NCBI GenBank assembly: GCA_910579545.1
Contig: CAJTVI010000044.1
Span: forward strand, 7,024 to 22,571
Length of the DNA stretch: 15,548 bases
Direction: 5' to 3'
Source: an uncultured Oscillospiraceae bacterium
Lineage (GTDB): Bacteria > Bacillota > Clostridia > Oscillospirales > Ruminococcaceae
Each line of letters starts with the position of its first letter. Positions within the stretch are counted from its first letter, which is position 1. Positions 7,842-14,342 of the stretch are shown here, in pieces. The position numbers and the translations under genes are program-made. Below the pieces are notes generated by a model. The model saw nothing but the letters and a program-made list of their open reading frames with translations, did no database searches and had not been told where the DNA came from.

Positions 7842-8978
7842 CTATACCGGCAGCGGGAAGGTATCCGGCCGGGCAGGGTCAAAGGGCTCATTGGCCCACA
7901 TCACGGTCACCAGGTCCTCGGTGCCGATGTTCTCGATGTTGTGGGTGTAGCCGGGCAGGATGTCCACCACCTGCAGCTCTTCCCCGCTCACCAAAAACTC
8001 GTGCACCTCGTCCTCGTCCACCCGGCGCAGCCGGATGGCCGCCCGGCCGCGCACCACCAAAAACTTTTCGTTTTTGGTGTGGTGCCAGTGGTTGCCCTTG
8101 ACGATGCCGGGCTTTGCCACATTCACGCTTACCTGCCCCCGCTCGGGGCTGCGCAAAAACTCGGTAAAGCTGCCCCGGGCGTCCCGGTGCATCTGCAGCG
8201 GGCAGATGGCCTCCTGGGGCGGCAGGTAGGAGAGGAAGGTGGAATAAAACTTTTTTTCAAACGAGCCTTCGGCAAGGTTTGGCACGGCCAGCGCCCTGCG
8301 GCCGGCGGCAAAGCCCTGGGCCAGCTCGGCCAGCCGCCCCAAGGTGACCGTGTGCACCGGGTGGATGCGGCAGATGGGCTCGGCGCTGCGGTCCTGCAAG
8401 AGGGGGCGGCCCTCCAAGGCGTCCATCAGGCAGGCGATGACGTCGTCGATGTACACCAGCGGCAGCGCGAACTCCGGGTCCCGCACCGAGAGGGGCAGCC
8501 CCCGCGCCGCGTTGTAACAAAAGGTGGCGGCCACGCTGTTGTAGTTGGGGCGGCAGAACTTGCCAAACACCCCTTCCATCCGAAAGACATACACCGGCGC
8601 GCCGGTGCTGCGCCCGTGCGCGAACACCGCCTGCTCGGCCGCGCGCTTGCTTTTGCCGTAGTCGTTTTCAAGCTCGGCCTGCACACTGCTGGTCAGCAGT
8701 ACCGGGGCGGGGTTATGGGCCTCCTCCAACGCCCTGAGCACCTGGTCGGCCGAGCCCTGGTTGCCGGTGTAAAACTCGCCGGGGTCCTGCGGGCGGTTGA
8801 CCCCCGCCAGATGGAAGACAAAGGCCGCCCGGCCGGCATAGCCGGCCAGGGTCTCGGGGGTATCGTTTACCTCAAAGGGCAGCAGGTTGGTATAGCCGGC
8901 CGCGCGCAGGGTAAGCATGAGGTTTTTGCCCACAAACCCGCCCGCGCCGGTAATGAGGATGGGTGCCTGCCTGTCCAT
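7842..8978 (-). CDS. capF: CapF/FnlB: bifunctional UDP-sugar reductase/epimerase (SDR + cupin)
   Basis: The protein has 378 residues, close to S. aureus CapF. The ATG at 8978 is chosen because the Rossmann sequence ILITGAGGFVGKN starts right after it and a purine-rich AAAGGAAAGGCGG precedes it. Residues 1-245 are a short-chain dehydrogenase domain: GAGGFVG (11-17), HLAGVNRPQ (56-64), LTSSVQ (95-100) and the active-site pair Tyr107/Lys111 in YGKSK. Residues about 255-378 are a cupin domain with GNHWHHTKNEKFLVV (295-309) and PGYTHNIENIG (342-352); His297, His299/300, Glu304 and His346 are candidate metal ligands. In the known pathway the cupin domain carries out the C3 epimerisation and the SDR domain the NADPH-dependent C4 reduction, giving UDP-2-acetamido-2,6-dideoxy-L-talose. 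It lies 123 bases after capE and 71 bases before capG. The two-domain fusion makes the assignment very secure. Confidence 0.95.
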   Translation of the reverse strand: MDRQAPILITGAGGFVGKNLMLTLRAAGYTNLLPFEVNDTPETLAGYAGRAAFVFHLAGVNRPQDPGEFYTGNQGSADQVLRALEEAHNPAPVLLTSSVQAELENDYGKSKRAAEQAVFAHGRSTGAPVYVFRMEGVFGKFCRPNYNSVAATFCYNAARGLPLSVRDPEFALPLVYIDDVIACLMDALEGRPLLQDRSAEPICRIHPVHTVTLGRLAELAQGFAAGRRALAVPNLAEGSFEKKFYSTFLSYLPPQEAICPLQMHRDARGSFTEFLRSPERGQVSVNVAKPGIVKGNHWHHTKNEKFLVVRGRAAIRLRRVDEDEVHEFLVSGEELQVVDILPGYTHNIENIGTEDLVTVMWANEPFDPARPDTFPLPV

Positions 8979-9101
8979 AAAACGCCGCCTTTCCTTTGCA
9001 CGTTTTGCCGCCCATTTTTCCGGGCCGCCGCCCGCCGGGGCGGGCATGCGCGGTTTGCCGGGGGCGGCCCCTTAATTGCCGGGCCGCTTTTGCCCGCGCG
9101 C

Positions 9102-10151
9102 TCAGCGCAGGCCGTACTGCTCGTAGGCCTCGCGCACGGCCGAGGCGGTAAGGATCTTTTTCACCGTGCCCTCCACGTCCAGCCGGCGGGTGTTGTGGCT
9201 GGTGTAGGCCTCGTCCGCCTCGGTGTGCACCTGGCCGTTAACATAATATTTGTCGTAGTTGAGGTCCCGCCCGTCGGCCGCCACCCTGAAGTAGCTGCCC
9301 AGGTCCTCGCTGCGCACCCGCTCCTCTTTCGTAAGCAGGGTCTCGTAAAGCTTTTCGCCGTGGCGGGTGCCGATCACATGGGTGCCGGTATCGCCAAACA
9401 GGCGCTGCACCGCCTTGGCCAGGTCGCCGATGGTGGAGGCGTCGCTCTTCTGCACAAACAGATCGCCCGGGCGGGCGTGCTCAAAGGCGAACATCACCAG
9501 TTCCACCGCCTCGTCTAAGTTCATCAAAAAGCGGGTCATGCCGGGGTCGGTGATGGTGATGGGGTTTCCGGCGCGGATCTGCTCGATAAACAATGGGATC
9601 ACGCTGCCCCGGCTGGCCATGACGTTGCCGTACCGGGTGCAGCAGATGGTGGTCTTGTCCGGGTCCACCGTGCGGGCCTTGGCCCCGATCACCTTTTCCA
9701 TCATGGCCTTGCTGATGCCCATGGCGTTGATGGGGTAGGCCGCCTTGTCGGTGGAAAGGCAGACCACCTTTTTGACCCCCGCGTCGATGGCGGCGGTGAG
9801 CAGGTTGTCGGTTCCCACAATGTTGGTGCGCACCGCCTCCATGGGAAAGAACTCGCAGCTGGGCACCTGCTTTAAGGCCGCCGCGTGGAAGATATAATCC
9901 ACCCCATCCACCGCCGGGCGGATGCTGGCGGGGCTGCGCACGTCCCCGATATAAAACTTGACCTTGCCGGCATACCCGGGCAGGCGGGCCTGGAGGTCGT
10001 GGCGCATATCGTCCTGCTTTTTTTCGTCCCGGCTGAAGATGCGGATCTCGCCGATGTCGCTCTGCAAAAAGTGCTTGAGCACCGTGTTGCCAAAGCTGCC
10101 GGTACCGCCGGTGATCAAGAGGGTCTTATCGTGGAATACGGTGGTTTGCAT
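9102..10151 (-). CDS. capE: CapE/FnlA: UDP-GlcNAc 4,6-dehydratase (5-inverting type)
   Basis: The protein has 349 residues and is the first gene of the glycan operon. The ATG at 10151 has GGGAGG 10 bases upstream; in-frame sequence further upstream reads through the leader and is not used. It is an SDR enzyme with NAD(P)-binding GGTGSFG (15-21), IFSRDEKKQDDMRH (38-51), YIGDVRS (67-73), HAAALKQVPSCEFFPMEA (89-106) and VVCLSTDKAAYPINAMGISK (129-148). The last block carries Met144 and Lys148 where most SDRs have Tyr-x-x-x-Lys, a variation seen in the CapE branch. It converts UDP-GlcNAc into a 4-keto-6-deoxy intermediate with C5 inversion, the substrate for CapF. The RHGEKLYETLL segment in the C-terminal part is typical. 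It is soluble and cytoplasmic. Alternatives such as PseB or a FlaA1-like enzyme are disfavoured by the Met-x-x-x-Lys motif and by capF and capG alongside. Confidence 0.95.
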   Translation of the reverse strand: MQTTVFHDKTLLITGGTGSFGNTVLKHFLQSDIGEIRIFSRDEKKQDDMRHDLQARLPGYAGKVKFYIGDVRSPASIRPAVDGVDYIFHAAALKQVPSCEFFPMEAVRTNIVGTDNLLTAAIDAGVKKVVCLSTDKAAYPINAMGISKAMMEKVIGAKARTVDPDKTTICCTRYGNVMASRGSVIPLFIEQIRAGNPITITDPGMTRFLMNLDEAVELVMFAFEHARPGDLFVQKSDASTIGDLAKAVQRLFGDTGTHVIGTRHGEKLYETLLTKEERVRSEDLGSYFRVAADGRDLNYDKYYVNGQVHTEADEAYTSHNTRRLDVEGTVKKILTASAVREAYEQYGLR

Positions 10152-10238
10152 CAAACAACGTCCTCCCTGCATCTGCCGCAAAGGGGTCGGCGGCAGGCGT
10201 ATCTTGCTTTTGGCGGGCACTGCCCACAACTAAACATT

Positions 10239-10267
10239 ATTTTACCATAAATGGGGGCAATTTCCAA
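10239..10267 (-). promoter_or_regulatory. Promoter of the capE-to-SGNH glycan operon
   Basis: On the minus strand, TTGGAA (10267-10262) and TAAAAT (10244-10239) are spaced by 17 bases, and TGG directly before the -10 makes an extended -10. Transcription would start near 10232, about 80 bases before the capE ATG. The seven genes downstream follow on the same strand with gaps of 5 to 123 bases and no clear terminator, so this promoter probably serves all eight. Confidence 0.75.
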
Positions 10268-10361
10268 GGCTTTTGGCAAACCCTTGGGCGATTTGCGCCC
10301 CTTTGGGCCGAATTTTGGGGGCCGCGGCGCATTTTTGCCGCCTCCGCGCCCCGGCAGGTGC

Positions 10362-10389
10362 TTGCAAACCGCCCGCGCCGTGCTACAAT
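10362..10389 (+). promoter_or_regulatory. Promoter of pepT
   Basis: TTGCAA (10362-10367) and TACAAT (10384-10389) are spaced by 16 bases, and TGC just before the -10 makes an extended -10. The predicted start near 10396 leaves about 150 bases of leader before the pepT ATG. It is divergent from the cap operon promoter, with about 95 bases between the two -35 boxes. Confidence 0.7.
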
Positions 10390-10449
10390 AAGGGCGGGGG
10401 ATGCCGGGCCTTACAAACAGCTTGCCCAATCGGTTCCCCAAATAGCAAA

Positions 10450-10510
10450 CCGCCCGCCAAACGGCGGCGGTGAGATAGGAAAACAAAGATTCCGAATCAA
10501 AACCGCCGCC
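10450..10510 (+). promoter_or_regulatory. Mutually exclusive GC-rich hairpins in the pepT leader
   Basis: GGCGGCGG at 10463-10470 can pair backwards with CCGCC-C-GCC at 10450-10458 (loop AAAC, one bulge) or forwards with the perfectly complementary CCGCCGCC at 10503-10510 (32-base loop). The two foldings exclude each other and lie within the pepT 5' leader, ending 20 bases before the AAGGAG site. This could be a translational or attenuation switch, or simply GC-rich repetition. There is no T-run after either hairpin, so termination is not supported. No known riboswitch consensus is recognised. Confidence 0.35.
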
Positions 10511-10545
10511 AAATCATGACAGGCCGCCCAAAAAGGAGAAAAATT

Positions 10546-11766
10546 ATGCGCGCTTACGAACGGTTTATCCGCTATGCCCAGGTGTACACCACCTCCGACC
10601 CCGCCAGCGGCGCCCACCCCAGCACCCAGCGCCAGTTCGAGCTGGCCCGGATGCTGGCAGAGGAGCTGAAAGCCCTTGGCCTTGCCGACGCCCGGGTGGA
10701 CGAGCACTGCTATGTGTATGCCAGCCTGGCCGCCGCACCCGGCTGTGAAACTGCGCCGGCCCTTGGCTTTATCGCCCACATGGACACGGTAAACGACGCC
10801 CCGGGCGAGGGGGTGCGCCCGCAGCTGCACCCGGATTACAACGGCGAAAGCCTCACCCTGGGGCATGGGGTAACCTTGGATGTGGAGCGCTTTGGCTTTT
10901 TAAAGGCGCTCAAGGGCCAGACCCTGATCACGGCGGACGGCTCCACCCTGCTGGGGGCGGACGATAAGGCCGGCATTGCCGAGATCATGACCGCGCTGGA
11001 GCGGCTGCAGGCCGAGGGGCTGCCCCACGGCAAGCTCTGCATCGGCTTTACGCCGGACGAGGAAATTGGCGAAGGGGCGAGCCTTTTTGACATCCCCGCC
11101 TTTGGCGCAAAATACGCCTACACGGTGGACGGCGGCGACGTGGGCGAACTGGAGTACCAGAACTTCAACGCCGCGGCCGCGGTGGTGAGCTTTAAGGGCT
11201 TTTCGGTGCATCCCGGCTCGGCCAAGGGGCTGATGGTGAACGCCCAGAACCTGGCCATGGAGTTCCACGCGGCCCTGCCCGCCGCCGAGCGGCCGGAGCA
11301 CACCGAGGGCTGGCAGGGCTTTTTCCACCTTACCAGCATGACCGGCACGGTGAGCAGCGCCAAGCTGGGCTACATTGTGCGGGATCACGACAAGGCCAAA
11401 TTTGCCGCCCGCAAGGAGGCCATGCAGCAGATCGCCGCCATGATGAACGAAAAATACGGCGAGGGCACGGTGACCCTGGAACTGCGGGACAGCTATTATA
11501 ATATGGAGGAAAAGATCCTGCCCCACTACCACCTGATCGAGAACGCCCAGACCGCCTGCCGGATGGCGGGCCTGGAGCCGGTGATCGTTCCCATCCGGGG
11601 CGGCACCGATGGGGCCACCCTCTCCCACATGGGCCTGCCCTGCCCCAACCTTGGCACCGGCGGCTTCAACTTCCATGGCCTTTGCGAATGCATCACGGCC
11701 GAAAAGATGGACCAGGCCACCGATGTGCTGGTGCACCTGGCCGCCCTTTACGCCAAGGCGGAATGA
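10546..11766 (+). CDS. pepT: Peptidase T (aminotripeptidase, M20B)
   Basis: The protein has 406 residues, the standard PepT length. The ATG at 10546 has AAGGAG 7 bases upstream; an in-frame start 30 bases earlier lacks a ribosome site. PepT is a cytoplasmic di-zinc enzyme that removes the N-terminal residue from tripeptides. Its metal and catalytic residues are all present: His78 and Asp80 in AHMDTVNDAPG, Asp140 in LGADDKAG, Glu172 and Glu173 in PDEEIGEG, Asp195 in TVDGGDVGE and His377 in GFNFHGLCE. GFSVHPGSAKGLMVNA (218-233) marks the dimerisation domain, and VPIRGGTDGATLSHMGLPCPNLGTGG is the conserved C-terminal block. The gene is monocistronic, with its own promoter and a strong terminator at 11884. 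The long leader with alternative hairpins hints at post-transcriptional control. Confidence 0.97.
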   Translation: MRAYERFIRYAQVYTTSDPASGAHPSTQRQFELARMLAEELKALGLADARVDEHCYVYASLAAAPGCETAPALGFIAHMDTVNDAPGEGVRPQLHPDYNGESLTLGHGVTLDVERFGFLKALKGQTLITADGSTLLGADDKAGIAEIMTALERLQAEGLPHGKLCIGFTPDEEIGEGASLFDIPAFGAKYAYTVDGGDVGELEYQNFNAAAAVVSFKGFSVHPGSAKGLMVNAQNLAMEFHAALPAAERPEHTEGWQGFFHLTSMTGTVSSAKLGYIVRDHDKAKFAARKEAMQQIAAMMNEKYGEGTVTLELRDSYYNMEEKILPHYHLIENAQTACRMAGLEPVIVPIRGGTDGATLSHMGLPCPNLGTGGFNFHGLCECITAEKMDQATDVLVHLAALYAKAE

Positions 11767-11812
11767 CCGGGGGCCTGCAGGCGGAACGACGCGGCGCCGC
11801 GGCGGGGCGGCG

Positions 11813-11899
11813 CAGCAGACCAAAAGCGCCGCGGCAAAGCACAGCAGGCCAAAAGCGCCGCGACCAGGCATAGCAGATTAAAAGCGCCGCGCCGGGAAA
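11813..11899 (+). repeat. Three 29-bp tandem repeats after pepT
   Basis: Units start at 11813, 11842 and 11871, an exact 29-base period. Each holds the core AAAAGCGCCGCG (11822-11833, 11851-11862, 11880-11891) preceded by an AGCAG motif; the first two units also end in a similar GCA. The core of the third unit is the left arm of the pepT terminator, so the array looks like duplications of the terminator's ascending arm. A partial fourth match (CACAGCAG) follows the terminator near 11927. Confidence 0.8.
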
Positions 11900-11923
11900 T
11901 CTCCCGGCGCGGCGCGCCTTTTT
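11884..11923 (+). terminator. Strong rho-independent terminator of pepT, probably bidirectional
   Basis: A perfect 14-bp stem (11884-11897 with 11902-11915) has a 4-base loop and is followed by GCC and five T's. In the reverse direction the same stem is directly followed by TTTT, so it could also end transcription of the toxin-antitoxin operon coming from the right. Confidence 0.88.
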
Positions 11924-11943
11924 AAGCACAGCAGAGGAGGTAC

Positions 11944-11976
11944 GCTTTGCGCCACGGACAAAGCTAGGCGCAAAGC
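11944..11976 (-). repeat. Inverted repeat downstream of the PIN toxin gene
   Basis: Perfect 10-bp arms GCTTTGCGCC (11944-11953) and GGCGCAAAGC (11967-11976) flank a 13-base loop. It begins 14 bases after the PIN stop codon on the minus strand. Without a T-run it is not a classic terminator; it may protect the 3' end of the toxin-antitoxin mRNA. Confidence 0.5.
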
Positions 11977-11989
11977 CCACTGCAAACGC

Positions 11990-12397
11990 TCACAGCTGCC
12001 CGAACAGCTCCGCAGGGCTGATGGCTGGAACCGGGCTGTGGGCAAAGTCTTTGCCATTTCTGGTTACGATCCAGTCTGCGTGTATCCGGGCGGCACAAGC
12101 GCTTTGTATGGCGTCCTCATAATCGCCAAACGGCAACTCCGCGGCCTTCAGCAGATCGCTCTGGCACAGTTCTGCCACCGAAAAAACCATCGTCAGGGTG
12201 CGAAGGATCTCCCTGATCCGCTCCGGGTCAAGTTCCCTGCGCATGATGTAAACGATGTTGGGCACCGAAAGGGCCGAAATCCACCCGGTGATCTGCCGCA
12301 GTTCACAGCAGCGGAAAACGCGCAGGGAGTCGGCCACAAATTCCTTTCGATTGCACAAAACATCCAAAATCACATTGGTGTCAACGAGCACCCTCAT
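11990..12397 (-). CDS. PIN-domain toxin (VapC-like ribonuclease)
   Basis: The protein has 135 residues and one PIN domain, probably of the PIN_3/COG2402 type. VDTNVILDVL at 5-14 gives the first acidic residue (Asp6) and Asn8. DYEDAIQSACA at 92-102 supplies further acidic metal ligands (Asp92, Asp95). WIVTRNGKDF at 109-118 gives the conserved Thr-Arg-Asn and Asp117, and VPAISPAELF closes the domain. PIN toxins are Mg2+-dependent ribonucleases that stop translation when freed from the antitoxin. The ATG at 12397 has AAAGGA 9 bases upstream and overlaps the antitoxin gene by 17 bases, so translation is coupled. The catalytic residues look intact, so it is probably active. The RNA target is unknown. 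Confidence 0.88.
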   Translation of the reverse strand: MRVLVDTNVILDVLCNRKEFVADSLRVFRCCELRQITGWISALSVPNIVYIMRRELDPERIREILRTLTMVFSVAELCQSDLLKAAELPFGDYEDAIQSACAARIHADWIVTRNGKDFAHSPVPAISPAELFGQL

Positions 12398-12614
12398 GCC
12401 GGCCCATCCTTTCTGCCTGGGCCGCCTTTTCGTCCGCATCGCCGGACAAAACCCCCACCAGCTGGTCAGAGAGGAAGGATGCGGCTTTTTCCCTGGAGAT
12501 CAGCCGGGCAACCTCCACGCCATTTTTAAGGATCACCACCTCGCCGCCCTCCTGGGCAACCTTGAGAAAACGCCCAAAATTGTTTTGCACCTCTGTGGCT
12601 GTTGCCATCGTCAT
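12381..12614 (-). CDS. Phd/YefM-family antitoxin
   Basis: The protein has 77 residues. The N-terminal half follows the Phd/YefM DNA-binding fold: TATEVQNNFGRFLKVAQEG, then EVVILKNGVEVARLIS, where the strand-turn-strand ends. The C-terminal third is charged and probably disordered until it binds the toxin. The ATG at 12614 lies 8 bases after AAAGGAGG; a second ATG two codons on is too far from that site. As is usual for the family it precedes the PIN toxin and overlaps it. It should neutralise the toxin and repress its own promoter by binding the palindrome at 12632-12658. Confidence 0.9.
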   Translation of the reverse strand: MTMATATEVQNNFGRFLKVAQEGGEVVILKNGVEVARLISREKAASFLSDQLVGVLSGDADEKAAQAERMGRHEGAR

Positions 12615-12631
12615 TGCGTCCCCCTCCTTTC

Positions 12632-12658
12632 GCTAAAATCATTATAGTATATTTTAGC
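12632..12658 (-). promoter_or_regulatory. Palindromic operator over the -10 box of the toxin-antitoxin promoter
   Basis: Perfect 8-bp inverted arms GCTAAAAT (12632-12639) and ATTTTAGC (12651-12658) are separated by 11 bases. The -10 box (12646-12641) lies inside the spacer, so a bound Phd-type dimer would block polymerase. This arrangement fits autoregulation of Phd/YefM operons. The region is strikingly AT-rich compared with its surroundings. Confidence 0.7.
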
Positions 12659-12669
12659 TATTTTTGCAA
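12641..12669 (-). promoter_or_regulatory. Promoter of the antitoxin-toxin operon
   Basis: On the minus strand, TTGCAA (12669-12664) and a perfect TATAAT (12646-12641) are 17 bases apart, and the antitoxin ATG follows about 20 bases after the expected transcription start. It is close to consensus, as expected for a promoter held down by a repressor. Confidence 0.88.
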
Positions 12670-12727
12670 GGGATATCCTTTCAAAGGGCTGCCGGGCACA
12701 GTGCGCCTTTGATATGCCGCGGCAGCT

Positions 12728-14098
12728 TTACCCCACCGAGATCTTGCCCTCGGGCAGTACCTCCCAGGCCTCCCTGCTGCTCTCGCCCGAGGCGAGGCTG
12801 ATGGCCAATGAGACCGGCCCCACCCGCCCGGCAAACATGGTGACCATGGTCACCATGCGGGCAACCGGATTCATGGCGGCGGTGACCCCGATCGAGACCC
12901 CCACCGTGGCAAAGGCGCTCACCGCCTCAAACAGGCTGTCCATCTCGGTCACGGCGGCGCTGGTGTTGAAGAACATGGTCACCGAGGCCACCAGCACGGC
13001 GGCAAGGCTCAGGATGGTGATGGCCAAAGCGCGGTAGACCGTCTTTTTAGGGATGCGCCGGCCAAAAATGACCGCGTCCTCCCGGCCGCGCGCCACGCAC
13101 AGCACCGTAACGGCCAGCACGCTGAAGGTGGTCACCTTGATGCCGCCGCCGGTGCCGCCGGGGGCCGCGCCCACAAACATCAGCATGCAAAGCAGCAGCC
13201 GGGTAAGCTGGTTGGTGCCGGCCAGATCCACCGTGTTGAAGCCCGCCGTGCGCGCCGAAACCGACTGGAACAGGCTGGCCGCAATCTTATCCCCCACCGG
13301 CATGCCGCCCAGGGTGGCGGGGTTGTGCCACTCCAGCGCCGCAAAGCCCAGCGCGCCGCCAAACAGCAGCAGCCCTGTAAAGGCCAGCACCACCTGGGTG
13401 TGCAGCGAAACGCGTTTTGTGCGGCGCAGGGCCGCCAGCTCCTGCCAGACCAAAAAGCCCAGGCCGCCGCTTACGATCAGGGCCATCAGCACCCCCTGCA
13501 CATACCAGTTGGAGGTGTAGGCGGTAAGGCTGGCATAGGGGGCGATGCAGCCCAAAATGTCAAAGCCGGCGTTGCAGAAGGCGCTTACCGCCAAAAACGC
13601 CGAGATCCAGACCCCCACGGGGCCATATTCCGGCACAAAGGCGGCGCAGAGCGCCGCCGCGCCCAGCCCCTCGCAGGCAAAGGCCACCTTGATCACCGTG
13701 CCCAGCAGATGCCTTGCCTCCACCGCGCTGGGCGCGCCGATCGACTCGCCGGCCAGCTGCAGGCTGTGAAAACTCATCCGCCGGCGCAGGGTCATGGCAA
13801 AAAAGCTGGTCAGGGTCACCAGGCCCAGCCCGCCGATCTGGATCAGCCCCAGCACCACCGCCTGCCCAAAGCCGGTAAAGGCGGTGTAGGTGTCCACCGC
13901 CACAAGGCCGGTCACGCAGGCGGCCGAGGTGGCGGTAAACAAGGCGTCCGGCAGGCTGATGCCATGCCGGGTGGAGCAGGGCAGCAGCAGCAGCCCGGTG
14001 CCGGCCAGGATTAGCAGCGCAAAGCTGTAAGCGATGGTCTGGGTGGGGATGCGCCCGCGCCTGGCGTGGGAAACGCGGGATGGTTTTTTGCTCTTCAA
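12728..14098 (-). CDS. ktrB: Potassium uptake channel subunit, KtrB/TrkH family
   Basis: The protein has 456 residues if translation starts at TTG (14098), which has AGGAAGGA 10 bases upstream; another TTG 48 bases earlier has no ribosome site. It is a polytopic membrane protein with the four pore repeats of the SKT superfamily. Filter segments are TSAACVTGL (about 57-65), AFCNAGF (173-179), SARTAGFN (281-288) and AFATVGVS (395-402); each has the conserved Gly that sets K+ selectivity. PGGTGGGIKVTT (313-324) is the intramembrane gating loop, and MFAGRVGPVSLAISL is the family C-terminal signature. Its length fits KtrB better than the longer TrkH. KtrB works with the cytosolic NAD/ATP-binding KtrA (TrkA), which is not in this window, so the partner gene must be elsewhere. 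No clear promoter was found in the 94 bases shared with the divergent tRNA gene. Confidence 0.93.
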   Translation of the reverse strand: MKSKKPSRVSHARRGRIPTQTIAYSFALLILAGTGLLLLPCSTRHGISLPDALFTATSAACVTGLVAVDTYTAFTGFGQAVVLGLIQIGGLGLVTLTSFFAMTLRRRMSFHSLQLAGESIGAPSAVEARHLLGTVIKVAFACEGLGAAALCAAFVPEYGPVGVWISAFLAVSAFCNAGFDILGCIAPYASLTAYTSNWYVQGVLMALIVSGGLGFLVWQELAALRRTKRVSLHTQVVLAFTGLLLFGGALGFAALEWHNPATLGGMPVGDKIAASLFQSVSARTAGFNTVDLAGTNQLTRLLLCMLMFVGAAPGGTGGGIKVTTFSVLAVTVLCVARGREDAVIFGRRIPKKTVYRALAITILSLAAVLVASVTMFFNTSAAVTEMDSLFEAVSAFATVGVSIGVTAAMNPVARMVTMVTMFAGRVGPVSLAISLASGESSREAWEVLPEGKISVG

Positions 14099-14149
14099 GG
14101 TGTTACGATCCTTCCTGCCGGCAGCGCAATTTTTTCGGCCGCCCAAGCC

Positions 14150-14178
14150 TTGATTTACCGGGCCAAAAACAGTATAAT
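14150..14178 (+). promoter_or_regulatory. Promoter of the tRNA-Arg gene
   Basis: TTGATT (14150-14155) and TATAAT (14173-14178) are spaced by exactly 17 bases. The expected start lies near 14185, eight bases before the mature tRNA. Confidence 0.85.
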
Positions 14179-14192
14179 GTGTAACAGGCCCT

Positions 14193-14269
14193 GTCTCCGT
14201 AGCTCAGATGGATAGAGCGTTCGCCTCCTAAGCGAAAGGCCGGCAGTTCGACTCTGCCCGGGGACGCCA
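14193..14269 (+). tRNA. tRNA-Arg, anticodon CCU
   Basis: A complete 77-base cloverleaf with encoded CCA (14267-14269). The acceptor stem is GTCTCCG with CGGGGAC (one G-T pair), the D stem GCTC/GAGC, the anticodon stem TTCGC/GCGAA with loop CTCCTAA and anticodon CCT at 14227-14229, a 5-base variable loop, and the T stem GGCAG/CTGCC with loop TTCGACT. It decodes AGG, a rare codon in GC-rich genomes. It has its own promoter and terminator, so it is a single-gene unit. Confidence 0.97.
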
Positions 14270-14302
14270 AAGCGCCGCAACAAAAGGTTGCGGCGCTTTT
14301 TT
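14270..14302 (+). terminator. Rho-independent terminator of tRNA-Arg
   Basis: The 10-bp stem GCGCCGCAAC (14272-14281) with GTTGCGGCGC (14287-14296) has a 5-base loop, is extended by A-T pairs and is followed by six T's. It starts directly after the CCA end of the tRNA. Confidence 0.95.
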
Positions 14303-14342
14303 GTTGGGTGTGTCCGGCGTTTGGCCGCCCCTGCCGCCCTTA

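Larger units (their letters stand above)
10152..10545. other. 394-bp divergent intergenic region between capE and pepT
   Basis: This region contains the leader and promoter of the cap operon (minus strand), the promoter of pepT (plus strand) and the pepT leader with alternative hairpins. Between the two -35 boxes (10268-10361) there is GC-rich sequence with several TTTGGC/GGCAAA-like motifs but no clear palindromic operator. No open frame here is credible as a gene. Confidence 0.6.

Noticed and set aside
8979..9101. GC-rich hairpin in the capE-capF gap as a terminator or attenuator
   Set aside because: The stem GCCCGC/GCGGGC is short and no T-run follows. CapE and CapF act in one pathway and are expected to be co-transcribed.
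7941..9518. Plus-strand open frame of 525 codons opposite capF and part of capE
   Set aside because: The minus strand encodes clear CapF and CapE with full motifs. The plus frame has no recognisable domain and crosses the gap between the two genes.
11813..11899. Possible CRISPR array (29-bp period)
   Set aside because: The 29-base period is the whole unit, not a repeat plus a unique spacer. Only three copies exist, no cas genes are present, and the core is a duplicated terminator arm.
12681..12712. Inverted repeat TCAAAGG/CCTTTGA between the ktrB-like gene and the toxin-antitoxin promoter
   Set aside because: It could end ktrB transcription, but there is no T-run and an alternative pairing (GCTGCC/GGCAGC) competes with it, so I did not call a terminator.
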